A stretch of DNA of 64,000 nucleotides from Colwellia sp. BRX10-3 (GTDB lineage: Bacteria > Pseudomonadota > Gammaproteobacteria > Enterobacterales > Alteromonadaceae), in the NCBI RefSeq assembly GCF_014077505.1, contig NZ_JACGWA010000002.1:1-64000 (forward strand). Reading direction: 5' to 3'. Shown piece after piece: positions 45,879-54,627 of this stretch. The position numbers were made by a program, and so were the translations under genes. A model generated the notes under the pieces. The model was given only the letters and a program-made list of their open reading frames with translations, searched no databases and had not been told where the DNA came from. Position 1 is the stretch's first letter; every line of letters starts with the position of its first letter.

Positions 45879-47216
45879 ATGTACGATCCTTTGCATGATT
45901 TATCACCGGGCTGTAATGAAGCCTATCCCGAGAGTTATTGGGCTAATGTGTCAGGCATAGCACCTGAACATGATGGCGCCGTTATCGCAGATCTTGATGT
46001 TGATGTTGCTATTATTGGTGCAGGATATACCGGTTTATCTTGCGCATTACATTTGGCACGTGAGCATGGTATTAAAGCGCATGTGCTAGAAGCTAACCAA
46101 ACGGCATGGGGTTGTAGCGGCCGAAATGCTGGTTTTATTTTGAAGTCTTCCGGTCGAAAGTCCTATGGCCAAATGGCTAAACAGTGGGGCGAAGAAGTTA
46201 TGCGCGGCATTTATCAAGAAATGGCCGCAGGCGTTGAAACCGTTAATTCACTGATTGATGAAGGGATTGACTGTGACAAGCAAAGTGCGGGTTTTATTAA
46301 AGTTGCGCATAAACCCAATAAACTCAAAGAATTGGTCGAGTTGGCAAAACTTCAGCAGAAAATGTTTGGCTATGATGTTGAAATTCTTTCGCAAAACCAA
46401 GTGCGCGAGCAGTACATGGACGATCGTAATGCCTATGGCGCTATTCGTTATCAAGATGGCTTTGGTTTAAATCCGATGAAGCTTGCTTGGGGCTATCAAA
46501 AGTTAGCACGCGAAGCTGGCGTAAAAGTGCATTGTGCATCCCCGGTTACTCACTGGCAATCGCAAGGTAACAAACAAAAGTTGCATACCCCTAACGGCAT
46601 TGTTAGCGCGCAAAAAGTGGTAATAGCCACCAATGGTTATACCCCCAAAAACTTCCACGCGTTAACTACTGACAGAACATTACCGGTTCTTTCGCAAATT
46701 ATTGTTACAGAGCCTTTGAGTGAAGCACAAATAGCGGCCTGTAATTTCTTAACCTCAAATGTTGTGATGGATACTCGAGCGCTGAAATATTATTACCGTA
46801 AGTTACCCGACAATAGAATATTGTTTGGTGGCAGAGGAGCTATTACTGGCAAAAGTGCTGATGATCCATATTACGCTCAACGTTTACTGTCGGTATTAAA
46901 AACTAGTTTCCCAGCGCTGTCCAACATCAAGTATAGCTATGCTTGGTCTGGCTGGATTTGTATGGCCTTGGATGATTTGCCACATATTTACCAAAATGAT
47001 GAAAAATCAGTATTTTATAGCATGGGATATTGTGGCAGTGGCGTGTCTTTCTCGGTACAGGCAGGAAAGCGTTTAGCTGAAAAAGTGGCAGAAAAACCTG
47101 TGCCTAATTTACCACTGTACAATAAAGCGTTACCTAAATTTCCTTTTGCGCCGTTAAGACGGGTAGGGCAATGGGGCTATTTTCACTATGGTAAAATTAA
47201 AGACCAGTGGTTTTAA
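45879..47216 (+). CDS. FAD-dependent amine oxidase-like enzyme (DAO family)
   Basis: The 445-residue protein has an N-terminal ADP-binding fold VDVAIIGAGYTGLSCALHLA (GxGxxG), a second FAD contact ECSGRNAGFIL-like segment (WGCSGRNAGFIL) and a C-terminal YCGSGVSFSVQAGKRLA. This layout is that of gamma-glutamylputrescine oxidase (PuuB)/OrdL-type DAO proteins, which oxidise secondary or primary amines. No puu genes are adjacent, so the substrate is open. Confidence 0.86.
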   Translation: MYDPLHDLSPGCNEAYPESYWANVSGIAPEHDGAVIADLDVDVAIIGAGYTGLSCALHLAREHGIKAHVLEANQTAWGCSGRNAGFILKSSGRKSYGQMAKQWGEEVMRGIYQEMAAGVETVNSLIDEGIDCDKQSAGFIKVAHKPNKLKELVELAKLQQKMFGYDVEILSQNQVREQYMDDRNAYGAIRYQDGFGLNPMKLAWGYQKLAREAGVKVHCASPVTHWQSQGNKQKLHTPNGIVSAQKVVIATNGYTPKNFHALTTDRTLPVLSQIIVTEPLSEAQIAACNFLTSNVVMDTRALKYYYRKLPDNRILFGGRGAITGKSADDPYYAQRLLSVLKTSFPALSNIKYSYAWSGWICMALDDLPHIYQNDEKSVFYSMGYCGSGVSFSVQAGKRLAEKVAEKPVPNLPLYNKALPKFPFAPLRRVGQWGYFHYGKIKDQWF

Positions 47217-47232
47217 ACTAATTGATTTATGG

Positions 47233-47276
47233 CCAGTGATGCTAAAACCAGTGACTCTAAAATTACTGGTTTTAGC
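47233..47276. terminator. Hairpin with tandem repeat between convergent genes
   Basis: GCTAAAACCAGT (47241-47252) and ACTGGTTTTAGC (47265-47276) form a perfect 12-bp stem with a 12-base loop. Overlapping it, CCAGTGATGCTAAAA and CCAGTGACTCTAAAA (47233-47262) are a tandem 15-base repeat, 13 of 15 identical. Confidence 0.65.
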
Positions 47277-47285
47277 CCAAGGTAA

Positions 47286-48239
47286 TTAATCTACGCGATT
47301 AGTGCGCCTGCCTTGCTTAAATGCTGATATATTCCCAGCGACTAAATTAAGTAAGGCTTGCTGTGCCTGTTGACTTGCCCAAGCGATGTGTGCGGTTATT
47401 TTTAATTTAGTTGATTGGGCTGCCAAAAGAATATGATCTTTTGGTGGCGGCTCCTGCTCTAATACATCTAAAATGGCACAGGCTAAGTGGTTATTATTTA
47501 ATGCGGCTAATAAGTCATAATTATTTATTAAAGCGCCTCTTGCAGTATTAATGAGGAGTGCGCTACTTTTCATCATTTTGAATACTGCTTCATTGAATAA
47601 ATTTTCAGTTTCAGCTGTTTGCGGGCAATGTAAACTAATAATATCGGCTTGAGCAACTACCTGTTCAAAAGCTACTCTACCTTTACGTATGGTCAAAGCA
47701 TTGGGTCGTTCGGCTACCAATACTTGCATATCAAAAGCGCGGGCAATAGTCGCAACTTTGCTACCTAATACACCATAACCAATAATACCGATTGATTTAC
47801 CGGTTAATTCATCACTACCTTTACCGTGCATACAAAACGTATCACTAGTTTGCCATTTGCCGTCACGAGTATTGTTGTTGTGATCTTCTACTTGGCTGTA
47901 ATAGGCCAGCAGTTGAGCAAATACATATTGAGCGACTGAGTTTTTTGCATAACCACTCACATTAGTTACCGCAATGCCAAGCTCGCGAGCGGCGCCAATA
48001 TCGACATTATTAATCCCTGTAGCAGTGATGCATATTAGCTTCAAATGCGGCAATTTTTTCAGTGTCTTGCTATCAAGCACGACTTTATTGCTCAATATGA
48101 TTTCATTGTTTTCACTGCGCTGCAACACTTGCTCTGGTGCCGTGGTTGCATGTAAGTCGAGTTTATCAACCACCTGTTTAAGTGTAGATAAGTCGAGAGA
48201 AGGGCTAAAGGTTTGATAGTCTAAAAATACTGCGCGCAT
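47286..48239 (-). CDS. D-2-hydroxyacid dehydrogenase (hydroxypyruvate reductase-like)
   Basis: This is a 317-residue NAD(P)-dependent dehydrogenase. The nucleotide fold is GIIGYGVLGSKVA, and the catalytic triad residues are the Arg in INTARGALI, the Glu in DVLEQEPP and the His in KITAHIAWAS. It reduces 2-oxoacids such as hydroxypyruvate or glyoxylate; the resemblance is to glycerate dehydrogenase. Monocistronic, convergent with the flavoprotein gene. Confidence 0.9.
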   Translation of the reverse strand: MRAVFLDYQTFSPSLDLSTLKQVVDKLDLHATTAPEQVLQRSENNEIILSNKVVLDSKTLKKLPHLKLICITATGINNVDIGAARELGIAVTNVSGYAKNSVAQYVFAQLLAYYSQVEDHNNNTRDGKWQTSDTFCMHGKGSDELTGKSIGIIGYGVLGSKVATIARAFDMQVLVAERPNALTIRKGRVAFEQVVAQADIISLHCPQTAETENLFNEAVFKMMKSSALLINTARGALINNYDLLAALNNNHLACAILDVLEQEPPPKDHILLAAQSTKLKITAHIAWASQQAQQALLNLVAGNISAFKQGRRTNRVD

Positions 48240-48422
48240 GGTGCTAACTCAGGATGAAAATTTTCTTAAGTTTAAACCCTTTCTCAATTTGCTGAAACCT
48301 CCATTTTGTATAGGGGCGAGATTATATCAATTGATACTTAAAGCAACTCTAATTGATTACACAGATTAAACGCCTAACCTATCAAATATAAAGTTAAAGC
48401 GTTTAATTTAATTCAACAACCG

Positions 48423-49628
48423 CTAACCAGGTTTGCCATCAGCTCGTGCTTTTAATAGCATAGGACTATAAAAACCAATAAATAAACTGAAACTGATAAC
48501 CCAAAGAAAGCCACTAATATCAATAAATAGCAGGGTTTTTTCTGGCATTATCCAAGGGCCAAAACTACGCAAAAAACTCGCTAGCACTAATGCGGAAAAA
48601 GCCAATGACATAAGCTTTGGCGCTTTTAACGCTCTTCCGGTATGCCCCAAAGACACGCGTGAAATCATAGCAAGAATAACACCGCCAATACCACCAACGG
48701 TGAGCAAGTGCCAAGCATGGTTAGTTGGGATTTCAGGGATTAAATAACTCAGACCAAGTAATATTAAACCAAAGGCTAAGGCTTTGATGGCAAGGTGCAA
48801 TGACCATAATAATGGAATACTTAAGGTGATCCAAGGGCGCCATCTGAACCAACGAATAGCTTGAAAAACTCCAGCAATAATTAAAATCAAACCCATATAA
48901 AAATTGTTCACGCCAATAGCAGGGTGCAACAGAAGCAGTATGGTGATTAAGGCAAGTGAGCCATTAGAAAGCTTATCAAGCCAAGGGAGTGCTATTATTT
49001 TAGCTGTTTGCGTACCATTAGCGGTAAACATGGGTACTACGCGGCCTGTCATTACCGAAATAAGTAAGGTAACTAACATAACACCGGCATAACCCGCATA
49101 CTGCTTAGAGACTAAACTTGGGTAATATATGCTGGCATGCATTTCTGCATTGGTGAGGGTGAAAATTGCTAATAAAGGCACAAAGAATAAATTACGATAT
49201 TGTTTAATGGCTAGTATCGGTTTCGCCAATACAACAGCAACAAAAGGTAAAAAAGCTAAATCTATGATTGTAGTTAACTTTATGCCTAATAAATCAGGAA
49301 ACATTAAGCAAAATCGGCCGATTAACCACAAAAGAAATAAAGCGGCGAGTGCTTTACCTTGCACTCCCGGTAGCCCAGTCCAGTTTTGAACTGCCGTTAA
49401 GAGAAAGCCAGCAATGATTGCACTACCAAAACCGAAAATCATTTCGTGAATATGCCACCAGTAACCACCGCCCAAAGGCTGGAAATCTAACACGCCTCGG
49501 TAGAGCATTAACCATAATACAATGGTGATAACACTAAATAACGCTCCTCCGAGAAAGAAAGGACGAAAACCTAGTCTCCAAAGTGGCGTTATTTGCTGCT
49601 CTTGGTCTAAGTCGGTAATTTGCATCAT
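48423..49628 (-). CDS. NnrS family membrane protein
   Basis: This is a 401-residue polytopic membrane protein with about twelve hydrophobic segments and the NnrS pattern WRLGFRPFFLGGALFS, GGYWWHIHEMIFGFGSAIIAGFLLTAVQNWTG (His and Trp ligands) and GRVVPMFTANG. NnrS proteins bind haem and copper and protect cells from nitric oxide stress. An FNR/DNR-type palindrome lies upstream at 49686-49699. Monocistronic; no denitrification genes nearby. Confidence 0.93.
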   Translation of the reverse strand: MMQITDLDQEQQITPLWRLGFRPFFLGGALFSVITIVLWLMLYRGVLDFQPLGGGYWWHIHEMIFGFGSAIIAGFLLTAVQNWTGLPGVQGKALAALFLLWLIGRFCLMFPDLLGIKLTTIIDLAFLPFVAVVLAKPILAIKQYRNLFFVPLLAIFTLTNAEMHASIYYPSLVSKQYAGYAGVMLVTLLISVMTGRVVPMFTANGTQTAKIIALPWLDKLSNGSLALITILLLLHPAIGVNNFYMGLILIIAGVFQAIRWFRWRPWITLSIPLLWSLHLAIKALAFGLILLGLSYLIPEIPTNHAWHLLTVGGIGGVILAMISRVSLGHTGRALKAPKLMSLAFSALVLASFLRSFGPWIMPEKTLLFIDISGFLWVISFSLFIGFYSPMLLKARADGKPG

Positions 49629-49685
49629 AGTACAGCCTTTATAGTTCTAGTTGTGATGATGATAAATGAATTAAAAATACTAACG

Positions 49686-49699
49686 TTGCGATAAATCAA
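49686..49699. promoter_or_regulatory. FNR/DNR-type palindrome upstream of nnrS
   Basis: TTGCGATAAATCAA fits TTGAT-N4-ATCAA at 8 of 10 defined positions (one half-site perfect). It is 58 bases before the nnrS start; oxygen or NO control is inferred. Confidence 0.45.
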
Positions 49700-49735
49700 A
49701 TAATTGCTAGTTATTAAAAAACATATGAATGGCGC

Positions 49736-49981
49736 TCAAGATACCGGTAATTCTAATTCTACAATTTGTTCTGAAATTAATTCAAGCTTTTCTGCCATTA
49801 GTGCTTGGGCATCATATAAACCGCGATTGTAATAAAGCGCACCTAATTCTTTCGTAAAAAAATCAAGTAAAAAATCAGCATCAAAATGTCCTAGTTCTTG
49901 CTCTAATTCTTTATGAAAATAGCGTTGTAGTTTGTCAATTAACAAGGATTTTTCGGTACTGGTAAATTTTATCGGTGACAT
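49736..49981 (-). CDS. DUF2164 family protein
   Basis: This 81-residue protein matches the DUF2164 pattern: TEKSLLIDKLQRYFHKELEQELGHFDADFLLDFF, then LGALYYNRGL. It is helical and acidic with no membrane segment; function unknown. Divergent from the CxxC mini-gene and iscX. Confidence 0.88.
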   Translation of the reverse strand: MSPIKFTSTEKSLLIDKLQRYFHKELEQELGHFDADFLLDFFTKELGALYYNRGLYDAQALMAEKLELISEQIVELELPVS

Positions 49982-50071
49982 AAATGCATTTTCCTTGCAT
50001 GACTGATGATCAAATAATTTATTTAATTGCTATTATACTATTCATATGAAAACTTATTTAAGTAATACATT

Positions 50072-50203
50072 GTGAATAAATCGTCGTTTAAGCAATGGTG
50101 GCAAACGGACTGTCAATTTTGTCGTAAATCACGAATGATTATTTTGTGGTTGGCCTTGATGTTAATTGCTGATAGTTTGTGGTTTGGCTTGATTATTCAC
50201 TAA
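50072..50203 (+). CDS. CxxC mini membrane protein upstream of iscX
   Basis: A GTG at 50072 opens a 43-codon frame to TAA at 50201. The product has a polar N-terminus with Cys-x-x-Cys (DCQFCRKS, residues 13-20) and one long hydrophobic helix (about 22-43, MIILWLALMLIADSLWFGLI). It starts 90 bases after the divergent DUF2164 gene and ends 19 bases before iscX, so co-transcription with iscX is likely. No clear ribosome site is seen, and I recognise no family. Confidence 0.55.
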   Translation: MNKSSFKQWWQTDCQFCRKSRMIILWLALMLIADSLWFGLIIH

Positions 50204-50222
50204 CAAAATAAAAGGTAATACT

Positions 50223-50423
50223 ATGACTTATCGTTGGAGCGACTCACTGGAAATTGCGCTCGATTTAATCGAAGCTCATCCTGATGTAGATCCTATGAAA
50301 CTGCACTTCCCCGAGTTAATGCAATGGGTGCTAGCGTTAGAGAATTTTGATGATGATCCTAAACATTGTGGTGAACGCGTACTTGAAGCTATTCAGTTAG
50401 CTTGGATTTCAGAAACTGATTAA
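50223..50423 (+). CDS. iscX: Fe-S cluster assembly protein IscX
   Basis: The 66-residue protein matches IscX/YfhJ (E. coli 66 residues): WSDSLEIALDLIEAHPDVDPMKLHF, LENFDDDPKHCGERVLEAIQLAW. IscX binds IscS and iron and modulates cluster assembly. In E. coli it ends the isc operon; here it is detached from any isc gene. AAGG lies 8 bases upstream of the ATG. Confidence 0.94.
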   Translation: MTYRWSDSLEIALDLIEAHPDVDPMKLHFPELMQWVLALENFDDDPKHCGERVLEAIQLAWISETD

Positions 50424-50479
50424 CCGCACTTTCATTACTTAACCGTTAAAATAGATAATTAAAACGGTACGATTAAGGG

Positions 50480-50514
50480 ATATCACTTTTCAAAAGGTGA
50501 TATTTGGCTATAAT
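50480..50514 (+). promoter_or_regulatory. maeA promoter with overlapping inverted repeat
   Basis: TTTTCA (50487-50492) and TATAAT (50509-50514) are 16 bases apart. ATATCAC (50480-50486) and GTGATAT (50497-50503) flank the -35 as a 24-base dyad, a suitable position for a repressor. Confidence 0.6.
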
Positions 50515-50581
50515 GCGGACATCATTATTCGTATGATGAATTTTCGCCATTCACTTAATATATAAAGAACAAACTTCAACT

Positions 50582-52276
50582 ATGACATCTGAAAAAAATC
50601 AACGTCCATTATATATCCCATACGCGGGTCCTAGTTTACTAGAAACACCATTACTTAATAAAGGCAGTGCGTTTAGCGAAGAAGAGCGCTCACACTTTAA
50701 TTTAACTGGGTTATTACCGCCACGCTTTGAAACTATCGATGAGCAAGTTGAACGTGCCTACATGCAATACCGTAGTTTTGAAACTAACTTAAATAAACAT
50801 ATATACCTGCGTGCTATTCATGACAACAATGAAACCTTGTTTTTTAAATTGGTGCAAGCTCACTTAGCTGAGATGATGCCGATTATTTACACACCAACCG
50901 TTGGTGATGCTTGTGAGCAGTTTTCAGATATTTACCGCAGCTCACGCGGCTTGTTTGTTTCTTACGATCAACGGCATCAGCTTGACGATATTTTACGTAA
51001 TGCGACAAAAAATAAAGTCAAAGTTATTGTTGTCACCGATGGTGAGCGAATTCTAGGTTTAGGTGATCAAGGCATTGGTGGTATGGGTATTCCGATTGGA
51101 AAGCTATCACTTTACACTGCCTGTGGCGGTATTAGCCCAGCTTACACCTTACCAGTGATGCTTGACGTTGGTACTAATAATGAAAAATTATTAAACGATC
51201 CCATGTATATGGGCTGGCGTCACCCTCGTATTGAACAAGATAAATACGATGAATTTTTAGAAATGTTTATTAATGCGGTTAAGCGCCGCTGGCCGCACGT
51301 TTTATTGCAGTTTGAAGATTTTGCTCAACCCAATGCTACGCCATTGTTAAATCGCTATCGCGACGAAATCTGTTGTTTCAACGACGACATACAAGGCACA
51401 GCATCGGTTACGGTAGGTACATTATTAGCTGCATGTCGAACTAAAAAAGTACCATTGTCAGCGCAACGTGTGGCTTTTGTTGGTGCCGGCTCTGCTGGTT
51501 GTGGTATTGCCGAACAAATTATCTCACAAATGGTCAGTGAGGGAATTTCAGAGCAACAAGCACGTAGCCAAATATTTATGGTTGACCGTTTTGGTTTATT
51601 AACTGAAGGAATGCCGGGATTACGTGATTTTCAAGAGAAACTAATACAACAAAAAACGGCAATAACGTCTTGGAATACACAAGGCGACTATGCTTCTTTA
51701 CTTGAAGTTATGCATGGTGCTCAACCTACTATTTTAATTGGCGTTTCTGGTGTGCCAGGTTTGTTCACTGAAGCTGTGATTAAAGCGATGAAGTTATACT
51801 GCGATTTACCGGTAATATTTCCATTGAGCAACCCTAGTCGCCAAGTAGAAGCAACCCCTGAACAAGTGATTAATTGGACCGAAGGTGAAGTGATTATTGC
51901 CACAGGTAGCCCATTTGATCCGGTTGAATATAAAGGTGAAATTTTTCCTATTGCTCAGTGTAACAACAGCTATGTATTCCCAGGAATTGGTTTAGGCGTG
52001 ATATCAGCAAACATAAACCGCATTACCGATGAAATGTTAATGGCAGCCAGCGCCATGTTAGCGCAAGCCTCACCATTAGCAAATACCGGCATGGGTGAAT
52101 TGTTACCACCTTTAGTAGCAATTGCTAACTTAAGTAAACAAATAGCTTTTGCTATTGCTAAAATCGCTTTCGATCAAGGATTAGCCTTACCGCTATCAGA
52201 TGAACAGCTTTTGGAAAATATTGAGCGAAATTTTTGGACACCTCAATACCGTCAATATCGTCGGGTCAGTACTTAG
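50582..52276 (+). CDS. maeA: NAD-dependent malic enzyme
   Basis: This 564-residue enzyme (E. coli MaeA 565) decarboxylates malate to pyruvate. It has the N-terminal malic domain (about 75-260, with [41 protein letters not shown] carrying the catalytic Tyr and Lys) and NAD domain with [17 protein letters not shown] and the metal acid in [12 protein letters not shown] promoter with a palindrome lies upstream and an intrinsic terminator downstream; monocistronic. Confidence 0.96.
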   Translation: MTSEKNQRPLYIPYAGPSLLETPLLNKGSAFSEEERSHFNLTGLLPPRFETIDEQVERAYMQYRSFETNLNKHIYLRAIHDNNETLFFKLVQAHLAEMMPIIYTPTVGDACEQFSDIYRSSRGLFVSYDQRHQLDDILRNATKNKVKVIVVTDGERILGLGDQGIGGMGIPIGKLSLYTACGGISPAYTLPVMLDVGTNNEKLLNDPMYMGWRHPRIEQDKYDEFLEMFINAVKRRWPHVLLQFEDFAQPNATPLLNRYRDEICCFNDDIQGTASVTVGTLLAACRTKKVPLSAQRVAFVGAGSAGCGIAEQIISQMVSEGISEQQARSQIFMVDRFGLLTEGMPGLRDFQEKLIQQKTAITSWNTQGDYASLLEVMHGAQPTILIGVSGVPGLFTEAVIKAMKLYCDLPVIFPLSNPSRQVEATPEQVINWTEGEVIIATGSPFDPVEYKGEIFPIAQCNNSYVFPGIGLGVISANINRITDEMLMAASAMLAQASPLANTGMGELLPPLVAIANLSKQIAFAIAKIAFDQGLALPLSDEQLLENIERNFWTPQYRQYRRVST

Positions 52277-52325
52277 TTAGTGATATAGCATAAGTAGAAT
52301 AAAATAAAAGAAAGTAAAACGATTG

Positions 52326-52354
52326 AAAAACGCTCACACTGATGAGCGTTTTTT
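52326..52354 (+). terminator. maeA terminator
   Basis: AAAAACGCTCA / TGAGCGTTTTT is a perfect 11-bp stem around CACTGA, followed by T-rich sequence. Confidence 0.9.
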
Positions 52355-52728
52355 ATTTTCTATACCAGTAACACTTTGTTCGAGAAAAATTTAAGTATCA
52401 AGCTTCAGGTGAGAACATCGCTTCTTTGTCTGAGTATATATGGGCAATAGCCTGAGCATTATGTTAACGATTTATATTTATCAAAGTACAAATATTTTGA
52501 TGAGAAAGACTCGTGATTGCACCGTTTAGTTTCGATGTAAAACTTAGGTATTATCTCTTGTAGGCTTTGGCTAACACAATTTACTTAGTGATAGCCGTTT
52601 ATGTAGAATAATTTTAGCCCAGTTTATATACGCTAAAAGTGATAACCCTAGGCATTTGCTTTTAATTCGTCTATAATCGCGCCAAAATTTATACCGTATT
52701 TAATTCTAATTTTATTGAGAGGGCTATC
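52355..52728. other. Intergenic region, 374 bases, with the ndk promoter
   Basis: No gene is supported. TAGGCA (52650-52655) and TATAAT (52673-52678) are 17 bases apart, about 50 bases before ndk, and form a likely sigma-70 promoter. Confidence 0.55.
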
Positions 52729-53160
52729 ATGGCTATCGAACGTACTTTTTCTATCGTAAAACCTGATGCAGTTGCTAAAAACTTTATTGGTCAAATCTAC
52801 AACCGTTTTGAAACTGCTGGTTTAAAAATCGTTGCTTCTAAAATGATTCATTTATCAAAAGAAAAAGCAGAAGGCTTTTACGCTGAGCACAGCGAACGTC
52901 CTTTCTTTGGTGCTTTAGTTGAATTCATGACTTCTGGCCCAGTAATGGTACAAGTTTTAGAAGGCGAAAACGCTGTTCTTAAAAACCGTGAAATCATGGG
53001 TGCTACTAACCCAGCTGAAGCGCTTGCTGGTACTATTCGTGCTGATCTTGCTGATTCAATTGACGAAAATGCAGCTCACGGTAGCGATGCTTTAGAATCT
53101 GCTGCACGTGAAATTGCTTATTTCTTCGCTGACGACGAACTTTGTTCACGTACGCGTTAA
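52729..53160 (+). CDS. ndk: Nucleoside diphosphate kinase
   Basis: This 143-residue kinase balances NTP pools by passing phosphate from ATP through an active-site His. [18 protein letters not shown] starts the protein and the His lies in [12 protein letters not shown]. Length equals E. coli Ndk (143). GAGAGGGC precedes the ATG. It is monocistronic with promoter and terminator in view. Confidence 0.97.
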   Translation: MAIERTFSIVKPDAVAKNFIGQIYNRFETAGLKIVASKMIHLSKEKAEGFYAEHSERPFFGALVEFMTSGPVMVQVLEGENAVLKNREIMGATNPAEALAGTIRADLADSIDENAAHGSDALESAAREIAYFFADDELCSRTR

Positions 53161-53226
53161 TTTTAAATATTACATAATAAACTAGCTCATTATTGGGCAG
53201 CTTAATGTAGTTTAAAAATTAATTTG

Positions 53227-53260
53227 AAGGATTTTACTGATTAATCGGTAAAATCCTTTT
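53227..53260 (+). terminator. ndk terminator
   Basis: A 16-bp near-perfect stem (AAGGATTTTACTGATT / AATCGGTAAAATCCTT, one G-T pair) ends in a short T run. Confidence 0.85.
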
Positions 53261-53371
53261 GTCTATTTTAAGACCATATAAAATTGAGTGTTTTTACCAG
53301 AGTGCATACTACTGAGAACATTGACTTTTATTGAGATAGACCGAATATATATTTAATATCGATCCACTAAA

Positions 53372-53400
53372 TTGTTTGTTTTGCACAAAAAGCGTACAAT
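53372..53400 (+). promoter_or_regulatory. Probable sigma-70 promoter of rlmN
   Basis: TTGTTT (53372-53377) and TACAAT (53395-53400) are 17 bases apart, 39 bases before the rlmN ATG; this would drive the rlmN-pilW-rodZ-ispG run. Confidence 0.65.
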
Positions 53401-53439
53401 TTATTCTGTAATTTTAGTAGTTTTGAGAAGCTTTTTATC

Positions 53440-54585
53440 ATGAGTGATGTAACCGAAGTAGTAACCCCAGTGAAGAAAAAAATTAACTTACTGAACCTTG
53501 ATCATAAGGGAATGCGAGAGTATTTTTCTTCAATCGGCGAAAAGCCATTTCGTGCTGACCAAATTATGAAGTGGATGTACCATTTCGGCTATGATGATTT
53601 TGAGTTGATGACCAACATAAATAAAAAATTACGTGAAAAATTGCAACGTGATACCGAAATCAAAGCACCTGAAATATCTGAAAAGCAGGTATCAAGCGAT
53701 GGCACAATAAAATATGCCTTAAGCCTAGAAGGCGGTCAAGAGATTGAAACGGTTTGGATCCCTGAAAATGGCCGTGCAACACTTTGTGTTTCTTCACAAG
53801 TGGGTTGTGCACTGGAATGTACTTTTTGCTCAACAGCGCAGCAAGGCTTTAACCGTAACCTTTCAATGGCAGAAATTATTGGTCAAGTATGGCGAGTAGC
53901 TAATGATATTGGTGCAACACGCATTGCAGGCACACGTCCTATCACTAACATTGTGATGATGGGTATGGGTGAGCCACTGCTTAATATGAAAAATTTGATC
54001 CCAGCCTTAGATACCATGCTAAATGATTTGGGCTACGGTTTATCGAAACGTCGTGTCACGGTAAGTACCTCAGGCGTGGTACCAGCCTTAGATATGTTAA
54101 AAGAAAAAATTGATTGTGCCTTAGCGATATCTATTCATGCAGGTAATAATACGTTACGTGACGAATTAGTACCGATTAACAAAAAGTACCCATTGGAAGA
54201 ATTTATTGCGGCTGCGGGTCGTTATATTGATGGTTCAAAAGCCAATAAGCAGGCAACAATCGAATATGTAATGCTGGATCATGTTAACGATAGCACGGAT
54301 CAGGCACATGAATTAGCACATGCTTTGAAAGACTTACCGAGTAAAATTAATCTTATTCCATTTAATCCTTACCCTGGTTCTCCGTATAAACGTTCAAGTA
54401 ATTCACGCATTGATCGCTTCGATAAAGTACTGCAAACCTACGGTTTGACAGTGATCACGCGTCGAACACGTGGTGACGATATTGACGCTGCATGTGGACA
54501 ATTAGCGGGTGAAGTTCTAGATAGAACCAAGCGGACAGGAAAAAAAGAGGTGAAAGCTGAGTCAATTTCAGTAAAGATGGTTTAA
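53440..54585 (+). CDS. rlmN: Dual-specificity rRNA/tRNA methyltransferase RlmN
   Basis: This is a 381-residue radical-SAM enzyme that methylates C2 of A2503 in 23S rRNA and A37 of some tRNAs. The cluster motif is CALECTFC (CxxxCxxC), SAM is bound at GMGEPLLN and the catalytic Cys is in AACGQL near the C-terminus. It heads the conserved rlmN-pilW-rodZ-ispG-hisS-yfgM-bamB-der order. Confidence 0.96.
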   Translation: MSDVTEVVTPVKKKINLLNLDHKGMREYFSSIGEKPFRADQIMKWMYHFGYDDFELMTNINKKLREKLQRDTEIKAPEISEKQVSSDGTIKYALSLEGGQEIETVWIPENGRATLCVSSQVGCALECTFCSTAQQGFNRNLSMAEIIGQVWRVANDIGATRIAGTRPITNIVMMGMGEPLLNMKNLIPALDTMLNDLGYGLSKRRVTVSTSGVVPALDMLKEKIDCALAISIHAGNNTLRDELVPINKKYPLEEFIAAAGRYIDGSKANKQATIEYVMLDHVNDSTDQAHELAHALKDLPSKINLIPFNPYPGSPYKRSSNSRIDRFDKVLQTYGLTVITRRTRGDDIDAACGQLAGEVLDRTKRTGKKEVKAESISVKMV

Positions 54586-54627
54586 TTACTCTTAAATCAT
54601 TACTTACTAAGTGACAGCTCTTTAATT

